From positions 10,959,956 through 11,023,955 of the forward strand of contig JABACO010000007.1 of the NCBI GenBank assembly GCA_013339895.1: 64,000 nucleotides of DNA. The letters are read 5' to 3'. Below, one piece after another: positions 1 through 11,360 of this stretch. Position 1 is the first letter of the stretch. Each line of letters begins with the position of its first letter. The notes under the pieces are model-generated. The model did not search any database and was not told where the DNA came from. It worked only from the letters and a program-made list of their open reading frames with translations. Source of the stretch: Ephydatia muelleri. Lineage: Eukaryota; Porifera; Demospongiae; Spongillida; Spongillidae. The position numbers and the translations under genes are program-made.

Positions 1-1292
1 GCGCGGACCTTTATATTGGATTATTAAGAATTTTCATACGCTCGCGTAAGTGGATGCCGTTTGGTTCTGGCCTTATTAGTGACGCTAACAGAAAGCGGGG
101 CGATGTCGGCGCGTATTTTGGTGATGCCAACTGATATCTTCAGCTATTCATTTTATAAATTTACTTATATGAGCCTTAGTTTGTCCTAGCCAAGGAATGT
201 TAGGCACTACAAACCAACTTTTTGGCATTACGCAACGTTTTGTAGCAAAACAATGTATTATCTTAAGACTTAAAGTATAACAAATTTGGTATCTTTCGAA
301 ACGCAAGAGAAAGCTATATCTAATTACATATTCATTTTGTATCCCATTTGCTCCAATGAATGTGTAGTTGCATATAATGACGGTAAAGCTGCAGCAAAAA
401 TCATCCATCTTTTTTCAGCTTCAACGTTAAAAATGTAACTACATTTTAACTATTCGACATTGCTTTTAGAAAAATAGGCTATTTTGAGTAAACGGATGTA
501 AAAAAACATCAAGGTCATACCCTACCCCAATGCCTACATCTTAAACCACTGTGGAGGGGGGGGGGGGACCGTATTCCGTAGGGAATACGGTCCACCACCC
601 GAAAATTGCCCCGGACCGCGTAATGCCTATGATACCGGCTATACAACTGCAGGGCCAAAATAAAGTAGTCCGACCAATGCATATGGGGCACGCCTTCACC
701 CAGCTAGGAAGGGGTATGCAGGGGCGGATTTAGGGGGGGTGTGTAATCTATGCAGCGTTCTGCATGTTACCGTCCTTGGTTTTGCAAGATTGCACATCGT
801 TCTAGCCAAGTGGAGTCTATATCAATCCTCCTACATGTGTATTAACCGATTAACGCCGGATATTTTTTGTTTATCTGCAGTAGAGTTGTCCAAAATCAAC
901 TAAATGAGGCAACAGAGGAATGTTTGGTAGCAGGAAAGGGGGTTTCAACAATATTAAATGAAGCCGTGAACATGAATAACTTCTAATTGGTATAATGTTT
1001 CAAAGGGTCTGGAAGGATTCTTCTGTAACGGTAACACGCAGATATGCGTCTCTCGGCGTTAATCGGTTAAAGAAATATTTAATCGCGCGATCGATCGAAT
1101 GGTGCGTGTGGGCAGGAATTGAGGTAAGCGATCAAAAGACGTGAATGGGGGAGCTACCTCAGCACTACATTGAAAAATGAATAAGCTTAGCATTCCTCAC
1201 GTGGCGGGCGTCATAAGCGCGCTTTTAATAGTCACGTCAATCATTTGTAAACGTACAATATAAAACGTGTTATGAAATTGTTGTGAGTAGCC
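1..1292. other. Region without a recognised gene
   Basis: No coding region could be supported. A G-rich run at about 555-567 is followed by a short perfect hairpin near 568-592 (arms GGACCGTATTCC and GGAATACGGTCC). A GGGGCGGATTTAGGGGGG motif near 722-739 resembles the ends of the hAT-like repeats seen at 6450 and 49680. The rest is unremarkable AT-rich sequence. Confidence 0.5.
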
Positions 1293-2361
1293 TAGTCTCG
1301 TACCCAGACCCATTTCCCAACAGCTGCGGGTGGATTACATCACCGCTACGTGGAAAGTGGGTCTGGGAAATAAGAACGACGCACTTGTTCCGAGCATCCC
1401 TAAATGTTTATGTCCAAAAATAGTACGGCAATCTAAATTTAGAACTAATCTCGCACAATTAGCCCCTTTCTCTGATCGTATGACCAATACGAGAGCCTCA
1501 CTGTCCCACACAAAACGCTCTGAAGAAGAAGATTTGATAACACTTATTAACGAACTAGTTCAATGCAAGGCATTTAACAAACAAACAGGGAGAAAACACT
1601 ATGCCTTTCCATCAATAAAATGCAACCATATAGTTAGTTCAATTAAATATGCCCACCTTCAACACATGGATGGAAAAACAGATCTCTAAATTTACAAAGA
1701 AAAATTATCTGTGTGTATACGAACTTTTTCTAATCACTGTACAATTCTTTATACCTTATAAGAGGTTGCTCCTGATCTCAATTACCATGGTAGTGGAATA
1801 GGCAGCCCTGAATGATAATGCTCATGGAGCCCCAGTGTTGTCTACATACTCTATGCATAAGCAGCTGCAACTGGTTGCACCAATGATCTACAGATGCCCC
1901 AGTAACTATATACATAATGCAGTGGCATCTGTAGATTGTCTATAGATAAGGCCTAAGGCAAACTACATGTACATGCACCTACACATACCGCTTAGCAGTC
2001 AGCAGCTGACATGTAGTTGCATGACAACATTGTATAAACATATTTATTATTATACAGTTGAAAAGGTTTTATTTTAAGCAGATGGGGAAACTATTACACT
2101 TACAATCAATACACATACAAGACTTAGCGCAAACATCACAACATGAACAACCCAAGACATCAGTGACATTAGAGTCAAAATGAGAGCACAATAAAGCCCT
2201 TCTACAACCTTTCCCCTGAATGTCCTTCGAGATGTTCTTTTTTTTTCAGATCGGAACTCTTCACATGATACTGCACTTGACTGCTGACCATTGCGTCCTG
2301 CCCTGCCCGGTGATGTAATCCACCCGCAGCTGTTGGGAATCTGGGTCTGGATACGAGACTA
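1293..2361. mobile_element. TA-flanked element with ~50-bp terminal inverted repeats (MITE-like)
   Basis: The left end starts TA then GTCTCGTACCCAGACCC, and the right end is the reverse complement with a few changes, ending GAGAC then TA. The inverted repeats extend about 50 bp, through the GCTGCGGGTGGATTACATCA segment. A second, much shorter element with the same outer 17-18 bp lies at 20208-20309, which supports a family. TA target-site duplication is typical of Tc1/mariner-type elements. The interior holds an open frame of 119 codons (1330-1689) that begins inside the inverted repeat. I do not recognise it and it lacks a visible DDE pattern, so it may be chance or a transposase fragment. 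Confidence 0.75.
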
Positions 2362-2364
2362 CCT

Positions 2365-3110
2365 CTAGCCACAGGGTAGATGTGTACTACCTGTGCCAAC
2401 CAAAGACTCAAGGCCACGCGCGGATCCTGAACACTGGACCAGCTAGGAGTATGGCCACAACTACTAAGCCTTACAAGCTGTTCCATGTACCCACTCACAG
2501 GGTAGGTGTGTACCTGCGCCAACCAGCTAGGGACCCAACGTCACGCGCGGATCCAGAACACTGGGGGTGTGACCACAACTACTTAGTACTTACAAGCTGA
2601 CCAGTGAAGATGGGTGCTATTCTTGTGAGTTGCAAAGCACTTTGTCACAGACTCTGAACTGTTCCATGTACCCACAGGGTAGATGTGTACCTGCGCAAAC
2701 CAGGGACCCAACGTCACGCGCAGATCCAGAACACTGGGGGTGTGACCACAACTACTAAGTACTTACAAGCTGACCAGTGGAGATGGGTGCCATTCTTGTG
2801 AGTTGCAAAGCACTTTGAGGCAGACTCTGAGCTGTTCCTTGTACCACAGGGTAGGTGTGTACCTGTGCCAACCAGTGACCCAACATCACGCGCGGATCTG
2901 GAACACTGGGGGTGTGACCACAACTAATAAGTCATTTTCAAGCTGACCAATGGAGATGGGTGCCATTCTTGTGAGTTGCAAAGCACTTTGAGGCAGAGTT
3001 CCATGTACCCACAGGGTAGGTGTGTACCTGCGCCAACCAGGGACCTAACGTCATGCAACAATCTGAACACTGGACCAACTAAGGATGTGACAACAACTGA
3101 TCAGCTGTCA
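2365..3110. repeat. Diverged tandem repeat, ~120-176-bp period
   Basis: The block CACAGGGTAG-TGTGTACCTG recurs at about 2374, 2497, 2673, 2847 and 3010. Each is followed by a GGGACCCAACGTCACGCG block, an ACACTGGGGGTGTGACC block and a TTGTGAGTTGCAAAGCACTT block. Spacing is about 123, 176, 174 and 163 bp, so the units have internal deletions. The repeat starts directly after the right end of the 1293-2361 element. Open frames across it are by-products of the repeat and are not annotated. Confidence 0.85.
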
Positions 3111-3644
3111 TGGACCTGGTCAAATGATCTTTATAGCAGTTACTGTGTGTTTCTGGTTTCCAAACTGCCATTTGTAATGTGAATAACGTTATTGTTACGT
3201 TGGTTGATCCAGGGCAAGTTTGTGTCTGTAATGAATGTACATGTACTTGTGTGTGAGAGTGTATGTTTGCGAGACTGAGTGATTGTTTATTGGTGGATGT
3301 ACATCTGAGGAGTGGCTTGCTGTAGGTAACAGTTGTGACCTTTTTTGTATACATGTACAATGAGTTGTGCTATTGTTGATCTTGGCAAAGAGTTGAGGAG
3401 TGGTCTTCACATCCACTAACTGGAGCCTGTGTACATTTTCCCTCCAAGCAGTATCCCAGTTTATGAAAACATCTTTGTTCTTATAGTGAGTGGAGCCTGT
3501 GTTTGCTCCTATATAAATGTATTGACTTTAATAGCCCAGTGCAGTTGTACTTTTATGGAAGTTACTTTGTGATGGTAAGTTAACTTTAGCTTAATTCAGT
3601 TTAGTTGTTTTATTAGATGTGCCCTTTTATAGCCACCTATTAGA

Positions 3645-4724
3645 CGAAAGCATAACTTTGAACCTGGTGCACTTGTAAAGTACATTGCTGAAACAGGGGA
3701 GACACCTCCAAAAGATGCATCATGCAATGGACCTAGTGGTTACTGGTATATAGCTGCACAAATTTTGTCTGGAAAATCAAATCCATCCTTCAAGTTTGTG
3801 GCAGCAGTTGCTTCATATTGGTACCACAACCGATCTGATTTATGTGTGCAAAAAAAAATTGGTGCAAGTCATCATTATCAGGTTTATAAAATTACTTGTA
3901 CAATGTAAATGTTTTATGTTGATGATGTAATGATGAAACACATGCATAGCCATATGTGTGTTATAATGTGGGTGTGTACACATATGTTATAATGAATATA
4001 CATTTAGACCAGCACTAGAGACCAAGCAGTTCTGGTTACAGAGGGAAAGGTTGCTGATCATGTACAGGAAGATACCAGTACTCATTGGGATGGAGAGATT
4101 AAGGAGGAAGGAGCTAATAATGTAGAGACTGTGGTTGAAGGACCAAGTAATAGTGAGCACCAAGATGGTGTGGATCAAGGACCTAGTGATGGTGTGGATG
4201 AAGGGCCTAGTGATGGTGTGGATGAAGGGCCTAGTGATGGTGTGGATGAAGGGCCTAGTGATGGTGTGGATGAAGGGCCTAGTGATGGTGTGGATCAAGG
4301 ACCTAGTGATGGTGTGGATGAAGGGCCTAGTGATGGTGTGGATGAAGGGCCTAGTGATGGTGTGGATGAAGGGCCTAGTGATGGTGTGGATGAAGGGCCT
4401 AGTGATGGTGTGGATGAAGGGCCTAGTGATGGTGTGGATCAAGGACCTAGTGATGGTGTGGATGAAGGGCCTAGTGATGATGTGGATGAAGGGCCTAGTG
4501 ATGGTGTGGATGAAGGGCCTAGTGATGGTGTGGATGAAGGGCCCAGTGATGGTGTGGATGAAGGACCTAGTGATGGTGTGGATGAAGGGCCTAGTGATGG
4601 TGTGGATGAAGGACCTAGTGATGGTGTGGATGAAGGACCTAGTGATGGTGTGGATGAAGGGCCTAGTGATGGTGAGGAAAAAATACTACATTATCTCTAT
4701 CTGACTGGAAGACAAAGATTCTGA
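3645..4724 (+). CDS. Partial multi-exon gene with an in-frame 8-residue repeat
   Basis: Two exons join in frame. Exon one runs 3645-3881 (acceptor TATTAG, donor CAG|GTTTAT) and encodes a soluble-looking segment rich in aromatic residues (for example [17 protein letters not shown]). Exon two begins at 4008 (acceptor TTTAG). After about 50 acidic residues it carries roughly 21 tandem copies of the octapeptide DGVDEGPS, with DGVDQGPS variants, encoded by a 24-bp minisatellite. The frame ends at a stop at 4722-4724, or the exon may stop at a GGTGAGG donor near 4672. The start codon and any upstream exons were not found. I do not recognise the family. The acidic, Pro/Ser-containing repeat is probably disordered. 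It could also be a decayed transposon-derived gene. Confidence 0.4.
4170..4676 (+). repeat. 24-bp coding minisatellite (octapeptide repeat)
   Basis: About 21 tandem 24-bp units have the core GATGGTGTGGATGAAGG plus GCCTAGT. Differences between units are few and mostly synonymous or conservative (GAA/CAA giving E/Q, one GGT to GAT, GGG/GGA and CCT/CCC changes). The unit length is a multiple of three, so copy-number change keeps the reading frame. Confidence 0.9.
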
Positions 4725-4898
4725 AGTATATCTAATTTCAACAGGAATTCATTACATACATGTGTATGTAATGCATTATCCAGTCCAGAGCATCACCAAT
4801 AAAGCAATCAAACTCTTTTTGACTGCGGAGCATTTCTTTGTTTTGTGAGGAGGTTGAAAAGTGTTGACCCCTTAGCATGCATTTGAACATTTTTTTAG

Positions 4899-5452
4899 GC
4901 TGCAAGACTAGAAGTGGAGGGTTTGGATTATGTACACACACAAGTAAGGATCTCAGCTTCATTACCAGTCAGTTTTGAATCTGTTGTAGGAAATGATGCC
5001 ACGATTTCAAGCCCAGATGGCTTATGAACTGTCAGAAGGTACACTTTACCCACTGCAAACATTCAAAAAGGGCATCGATAATCCAGGTGATGAGCGAAGT
5101 TTGTACGAGGAATTGAAACAATTCCAAATCATTGTAACAAACACAAATCACATGAACAGTTGCATGAGTAAATTTATGCAAGGTATTATCCAATTTCAGA
5201 GATGAATTTGGGTGGTTTTTAGCAGTTGGATAAAGACACTGATGCAAGTTTCCGGGATGGGAGTGACAAGGAAGATGATGACACACAAGTGTAGAAAGTG
5301 ATAGCAGCACTGTTGATGATACTGATCTTGCTGCTGGTGCTATTTTGGTTCCTGATTTCAAGAACAATCCTGACCAAGATGATATTTTTGCCACACCATG
5401 GGGGAAGGAACACTACCTTAAGTACTTTCCACGCCAAACCAGACCATCTGAT
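4899..5452 (+). CDS. Candidate further exons of the unrecognised gene
   Basis: Three pieces look exonic. 4899-4943 (acceptor TTTTTTAG, donor CAA|GTAAGG) and 4990-5182 (acceptor TTGTAG, donor near 5183) join in phase 0 and read into a segment including FQAQMAYELSEGT and DERSLYEELKQFQ. A third open stretch of about 5283-5452 is acidic and Asp/Ser-rich. It ends with a segment containing DDIFATPWGKEHYLKYFPR before a donor-like GTACTATG. The second and third pieces do not join cleanly, and a stop lies in the most obvious frame at about 5292-5294, so the model is unresolved or the gene is decayed. They probably belong with 3645-4724, but that is inference from position only. Confidence 0.3.
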
Positions 5453-6339
5453 AGGTACTATGCCATAATGATGTTTTGAAGATTTTGCAATTCCAATCCA
5501 ATCTAAAGGCACTCTCCATTCAAAAGAACACTGATAGGACAAATAGTGAAAAAGCTTGAGGTATGAATCATTAAATTGCACATTTTGGATCATAAAACTG
5601 TTTACTTCTAGCCATCAACGCGAATGATATTAATGGTGACCAAAAAATCATATTGGCATCATAAAGCAGCCCCAGAAAGTGAATGCAAACTGGCCACTTG
5701 AATATTTGCATGATGTGGTATGTGCCCAGCAATACTGCGCGTGGCAAACATTTAATCAGGAGTTCCTGCAAACTAAAGGCATATGAGATCGAGTACTACC
5801 TCATGGGACTTGAAAGTGACGCATAAAGGCAGCTTTCTTTGCTTCTATTGTGAACAAGCACATCGTATGGCCAGAGGTTAGTTGCCACGACGGTGAGTTG
5901 TACCATAGATGGTAACTTTAAGGTATCATTTTCCTCAGATTATCACTGTTGTATTGATGCGGACCTTTAAATTGTCGAGGCACGAAGCAATAAAAAGTTA
6001 CCTCAGCCACACGCTGCCTGCATGCATCGTGCGTTAATTTTATACATCTATGAATACCAACCAAGGCAATGAATACAATTAGCCGTACGTAATCTAATTA
6101 GAGTGGAAAGTGGTGCTGAGGAATGTGGTGCTAACTTCCAAGCGATGAAATGTAGCTGGTGCATGGCCCACGTGCACGTTTCGGTCACAAATTCACAAAA
6201 GCTTTGCGTCACGAATTTAATTGCTGAGCCGTACGAACCATAGCATTGTGAAGTTTTTTCGTCGCTATCCATGCAGGCTCTAGTAATCCGGATATCGCGT
6301 GATGTATATGTATTGGATATCACTGTGAATTTCATGCTG
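5453..6339. other. Non-coding gap
   Basis: No supported gene. The open frames present on the minus strand are not conserved-looking, and no splice-consistent exon could be built. Confidence 0.4.
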
Positions 6340-6480
6340 CAAAAGCAAAAAAGCGGCTGGGGCTTCGCCCCAGACCCCCTTGCTGTCAGGGAGGGGCACG
6401 CTGTCAGGGAGGGGCACGCCCCCATATTTATCGGACCCACCTTTCCCAAAATCCTGGATCCGCCCCTGGTATGGGGGAGC
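6340..6480 (-). mobile_element. Fragment of a hAT-like non-autonomous repeat
   Basis: Read on the minus strand, this contains the end motif GGCGGATCCAGGATTTTGGG. It is followed by a run carrying GTGCCCCTCCCTGACAG and then CTGGGGCGAAGCCCCAGCCG with a CTTTTTTGCTTTTGC tail. The same order of blocks occurs at 49680-49850, in the larger element at 49672-50445. A 17-bp direct repeat (AGGGAGGGGCACGC and neighbours) sits inside at about 6388-6420. Confidence 0.65.
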
Positions 6481-7009
6481 GCTATAAGCTCCCCTATCTG
6501 GGTCTGGGGTGAAAGCCCTGAAGCAAACGCTTTTCTATATAAGAATTCGTTCTAAAAATATGAATGTATTGAATTATATTACAAATTTGTGTGTAAATGA
6601 GAGCTGTATACAGGAAACAAATGCCTGATGCAGTGAAAACTTCCCAAAAATATCCAATCTGTGCTCATTCAAACTAACAAGCTCGTTCAAACATGTAGCA
6701 ATGAACAGAGCATCAGTTCACTCTTTGTGAGCATGTAGAAATAGCAGTTTGTTGACTCGGATTTGCGACTTACTTGAACGAAGTTATGACTTCACTCTTC
6801 TTCAATCTAGAACTGAAGCGCTGTGCTCATTAGCAGCTATGGTGTATTAAGATGCACAGCTCTGATACAGATGTGCTGAACTGGAGAAAATTAATTGCCA
6901 ACAACTGGAAAACCTTGTGGACTAGAGAAGACCCCGCGCACTTGCAGAACTTGAGCATGCATGATGGACATGATATTTAATCAGTTATACTGTAATTTAA
7001 TTTTTCGGT

Positions 7010-7324
7010 CGGGACAACCGTCTGGCCGGCCGGACTGGTCGCTACGGCCCCGACAGTGAACAGAACATGCAGTAATGCCGTTAACACATACAGGCTTCGT
7101 CACGAATGCTACATTCGTGACATAATTAACCTAAACCATCTGATTGCTTATAGGGCCCAAAGAGCTGTAGCAGCCGCACGTCAATTCAACTTTGTTACCC
7201 GGCGACTGATTGCATCAAATATTTGGACTAAGTGGTAAAGGTACTAATAGTTCAAAGCCTACTCATTCAACATTAGCACGGAAGGGACAAAAACGTAAAA
7301 GAAAACTACGCTTTCAATTAACAG
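7010..7324 (+). other. 5' exon of the first membrane-protein gene copy
   Basis: The exon end CAATTAACAG|GTATGTAAG matches the end of the corresponding exon of the second copy (CAATTAACAG|GTACGTGAG, ending 20700). A CCGAGGCGTCC block is also conserved about 115-140 bp downstream in both introns. The exon has no coding link to the main frame, because a TAA stop sits just before the donor in both copies, so it is mainly 5' untranslated sequence. The upstream limit is uncertain. Confidence 0.6.
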
Positions 7325-7837
7325 GTATGTAAGAACTTGAATACACTTTCTGATGCTCATATGCATTCATTTTTAATCATTTCATCACGAGCCGCATGGG
7401 CCTCGTTGCGGGAGGGAGGCGGGGCGGGGCGGGGAATGCTCCGAGGCGTCCCTGCAGTTCGATTCATGAATTTAACAGTGCCCAGTTGAAAATCCTGATG
7501 GTTTATTGATAAGCAGTATTAGCATTTAGCAAGCGAACTTGCACGGCACTCCATCCTTCTGCAAGAAACTTACGTATACGCGACCGTCGGGATTCACTTC
7601 TCGTACTTCATTTTGTTCAAATGCATAGTTTGCATGCGGTTGTTTATACGGTGGTCTCGTGGGAATGTGCAGCGCACGCCAATAGTACTCCTGGAGTGTG
7701 CTTACCACTGCTAATGAATGTAAGTAAATGCAACCCTCGCACTTAACCGATACTACAGTGTAGTGATCACATGCATGCGACTACATCATTATGCTACGGG
7801 TTTAAAATTACGTCACTTCTCCCTCACAGCCCCACTC

Positions 7838-7868
7838 TCGTGTGTGTGTGTGCATGTGTGTGTGTGTG

Positions 7869-7907
<39 letters not shown>

Positions 7908-7921
7908 TGTGTTGTGTGTGT
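7838..7921. repeat. GT/CA microsatellite
   Basis: An almost pure GT dinucleotide run, interrupted by a few changes (GCATG, TATG, TTG). Cysteine/valine or histidine/threonine open frames across it are artefacts. Confidence 0.95.
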
Positions 7922-8659
7922 GAGCAAAGAACTGCACGGGGGGACGAACAATTCTGAACATGACGTGATGCAGCGCTTTTGCGTGACGTGACGTAAGAGC
8001 ATTCCATTGAACGGGTTGCGTGACTCAGTATTATTTATACATTCGTACTTGACCAGTAACATAAACATTACGATTATTATGGAGTTTTCCTTAATTCATT
8101 GTGGGATGAAATGTATACACATTCCAACTCCACTACCGCTGATCTGGATCGGATCACAATAATTCCAGCAACCATTTAATGCGTTAGTATAGACCTTTGC
8201 CGCACGAAAGTCAATAATCGGCGTGGATCTGGACGAATGTATAGTTATCCACCATATTGCGTGGCAATTTACACTTCGTTATAAGACTGTATTCAGCTCG
8301 TAAGGGGGTGTAAATTGCCATGCACGATGGCACATACGTCACCCTCTGACGTCAGATGCAAAGGGACTAGACGAGAAAGCGGTTGATTATTGAATCGTGC
8401 AGTCAGCTTGGTACACCGATCCTCCCCCTGAAAGGGTGACAATGACTGTAAGTGCACTAAGAGACAGCGCGCGCCAAAAACCAAGCTGACCGCTTCGCGT
8501 AAGCATCTTTGAATACTGCAGTCCAATCGTATGCACGCATAATGAGCACCTACCGGGGCACGTCAGTATGAATATGCGGTTATAGAAGTATTCGAAAAGT
8601 GTTGACGATCGAAAAAAGTTGCATGAGGAAAATCATAGAAGCTGAGTTTTCGATTTTAC

Positions 8660-8740
8660 TTTATGTGCAAAGCAATCATTAATTCTTACATTTATGCGTG
8701 TCACGCATAAATGTAAGAATGATTGCTTTGCACATAAATA
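8660..8740. repeat. Near-perfect hairpin (~38-bp arms)
   Basis: The arm TTTATGTGCAAAGCAATCAT...CTTACATTTATGCGTG is followed at once by its reverse complement. The left arm has four extra bases (AATT). The compact palindrome lies inside the 5'-UTR intron. It could be a small foldback element, but no other copy is in the window. Confidence 0.85.
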
Positions 8741-8870
8741 AATATCGTGCATGTCATATAACGTGACAAAGGAGTAATTTATATGTATGAAATTAATATT
8801 GTGCATGCATGCATGTAGAAGTATTGATATATAGCTTCGTTGCTCATTTAATGGTTAAAACGCTATATAG

Positions 8871-9885
8871 ATGTCGGAGTTTACAAAGGATCCTTACCTT
8901 CAATGGCAGAAGAGCACTTATGACTATCTCCTCACCTCACTCATCTACGTCATCGTCTTTGACACCTACTTCGTGACCATTTTTATTACGGCTGGTCTCG
9001 TGGAAGAGAGAGTGGAAGGCTGTCACAAAGCTCAACAAGGAAGCGGTTCGAAAGGTTATCACCTACATGCTCGAAACGTTCTTCAACATTCTGCACCACA
9101 GAGAAGGGGTGTACAAAGTCTAAACCCTCCAACGGAATCCGAGAAACAAGTGGAGGAGCTACAAGAGAAACAGAGAAGCATGGAGCTGTCCACTTCGTAC
9201 ATGGAATATGAAATCGTGCACAGCACCAGTCCTGGTCACGTGATCACCACGGAGCACATCTTGACCAGCAAATGGGCCATGACACTGCTCAGCTGGTACG
9301 TGGCCAGTGTGGCGTCGCTGGCTTTGGTAGTCTTCTGGGAGCAATTTATCGTGGAACAGATCACCGCGTCCATTTATGAAAGCAAAAATGCAGACTGCTA
9401 CATACTCGATACGGACGGCAGATATACTCTCGTTAATATCAGCGACCCGCTGCTAGCAAACGGTGAGCCAATAGCAGTCGATATATGCCACGCTCTGGGT
9501 TTGGATTTCCCGAAGGCAATCGCAGAGGTAGCAGGAATTCTGTTCCTTTCTTCGAATGACATTCCTCATGTTGTTAGTGGTGGACGGCATCGAGACCCCC
9601 CTCCACCGCCTCATGTCCTGCGCCGCATTGGCAGCGATGGAGTACGGCACTATCGGGCTTCTCCTGTATTCATTCGGTGTACGCTACCTGTTGCGGGGTG
9701 AAGAAGATAGCCTCAACCTGTTCATAGAGGAATTTCTGATGGGCTTCGCACTTGTCATGGGAGCAACCACGCCTTGGCTACTGTTGCTATGGGCGTCGAA
9801 GCGCTGGGTTAGAAAACGAGATAGGGCCATCTACAGCTATAAGCAGTTGGAGGACAAGATTAGGACGGAATCAACAGCGATGTGA
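8871..9885 (+). pseudogene. Broken paralogue of the multi-pass membrane protein at 21046-22113
   Basis: The frame starts ATGTCGGAG directly after an intron acceptor AG and is closely similar to the intact gene at 21046. Two lesions separate it from that gene. Around 8980-9115 there is an 8-bp deficit, later balanced by a 2-bp excess, so about 40 codons are read in another frame and the basic linker after membrane segment one is replaced. Near 9557 a 14-bp deletion removes the codons for the start of the third membrane segment. It shifts the frame to a stop at 9699-9701, while the original frame continues as an open stretch to 9885. Extra codons (about six bases more than the paralogue, near 9453) are present too. 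The mix of conserved codons and frame breaks indicates recent loss. A rescue by unannotated splicing is possible but not seen. Confidence 0.8.
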
Positions 9886-10151
9886 TTTGATTAATGGCCG
9901 GATAGAACTGTATATACTAGGATGATTTTCGCATTTGGAACGACATGTGTGTGAAAACTAATTAATTAAACCAAATGGAGTGATCATAATCTACGTGTGA
10001 CATGACTATTATTAAGTTAAAAGGATTGAAATGGTGAACTACACATGTTACTATATACATGTATACCTGCCCTAGTCTAGGCTGCTGATGTTCGACGAAG
10101 ACTGGAAAAAAGGTGGAAAACTATGCACCAATGTGTTGTGTGGGATTGGGG

Positions 10152-10186
<35 letters not shown>

Positions 10187-10738
10187 ATCACCCGACTGAT
10201 CCTGGCCGAGAGTGATCATTCATACACGGATCTGCGAACGGTCCGGGATGATCATCATCAGTTACCCCAGAGGGACACCTCTATTATTGCACGGGGGTCC
10301 CGGGAGACCTTCGGTAGGGTGACACTTTCCAATTCAAGCTACATGTATACTCTGAATGCATTTACGGCACACGTCAGTATTGCGGCCACTTCCACAATAT
10401 TCCGTAATGCTGTACAATATTCCCGCTATTCAGTTGATGACCACTTTTAGTAAGTTACTCCGTATAGTTGACGCCGTAAGGTACTACGTGCTTTTGTGCA
10501 GCATCCCTAAAACGTTCACTTTGCGCACTCTACAGTTAGATCCTGTAGATGCGCTCCTAGATAATTATTAATTAGATGTGTAGTTCGAATAATGTGCACC
10601 ACAGTCCTGATGCTTCAATGTGGGTCGTATCAGCACAGAGTCCTTTTATGGACTACCGATAGTAGAACTTACATGATTGGTCATATTCTACTTGTGTTAT
10701 GATTGGCTATGTTATACGTGACAGTGTATATGGAACAG
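9886..10738. other. Non-coding gap with poly-G tract
   Basis: Contains an uninterrupted-looking G run at about 10145-10186 next to GGGGAATCAC. No gene is supported. Short open frames here have no recognisable content. Confidence 0.5.
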
Positions 10739-11360
10739 TGGATTTCATTTTATAACATAAAATTTAAATCGATATATCTTCCGAAATAGTAACGCTATCG
10801 GGTTCCTATTTGTAACACAACATACCACACCATTACTATATGTGAAAATCTATTCTGGTGTCTTGCACATGCGGGGTACCGACGTTACAAGGTCCGATAC
10901 CCCGTAGGGTTCAAAACGGCCACATCAGGTAGGAGTGTCCAAATCGGTTCAAAATCGGTACCTATGTAGAAGGGTCCTACCGCTATTGATTTGTTCTGTT
11001 CGTTAAGTTTTGCTTTATCCGTTATGGAGATACAAGTGTGCAAAGAAATTGTATATTTCCCGGGCGTTACGCGCCATTAACGTATTACGAGGACGCCCTC
11101 GAAGCCAGTCGTAATACGTTAATGGCGCGTAACGCCCGGGAAATTTGCACTTTCTTTGCACACTTGCATCTACATAACGGATAAAGCAATAATTAACGAA
11201 CAGAACAAAACAATAGCGGTAGGACCCTTCTACATAAGTCCTATTTTGAACCGATATGGACACTCCTACTTGAAGATGTGGCCGTTTTGAACCCTACGGG
11301 GTATCGTACCTTGTAACGTCGGTACCCCGCATGTGTAAGACACCAAAATTATGTCTAAAA
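10738..11360. mobile_element. Long foldback element (MITE-like), copy 1
   Basis: The left arm runs through ATATCTTCCGAAATAGTAAC, CATGCGGGGTACCGACGTTA, TACCCCGTAGGGTTCAAAAC and AAGGGTCCTACCGCTATTG. The right arm repeats most of these in reverse complement. The centre holds two facing copies of CCCGGGCGTTACGCGCCATT around position 11100. The right arm is truncated after GTGTAAGACACCAAAATTAT. A fuller copy is at 31048-31731, and diverged relatives lie at 44940-45330 and 47340-47750. No coding capacity is seen. Confidence 0.85.

Larger units (their letters stand above)
7325..8870 (+). other. 5'-UTR intron of the first membrane-protein gene copy
   Basis: The inferred intron runs from donor GTATGTAAG (7325) to acceptor TATATAG directly before the ATG at 8871. 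It is 1546 bp against 345 bp in the second copy. The excess includes a GT microsatellite (about 7838-7921) and a long hairpin (8660-8740), so it has grown by repeat insertion. Confidence 0.6.

Noticed and set aside
1330-1689. 119-codon frame in the first MITE-like element as a transposase
   Set aside because: No DDE pattern or DNA-binding motif is visible and the frame begins inside the terminal repeat; left as unproven.
3987-4442. Minus-strand repeat protein (HTITRPFI repeats) opposite the octapeptide array
   Set aside because: It is the antisense shadow of the 24-bp coding repeat; the plus-strand frame has splice-consistent flanking exons.
9556-9885. Separate gene downstream of the first membrane-protein copy
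   Set aside because: It is the 3' part of the same gene, displaced by a 14-bp deletion, as shown by the intact paralogue.
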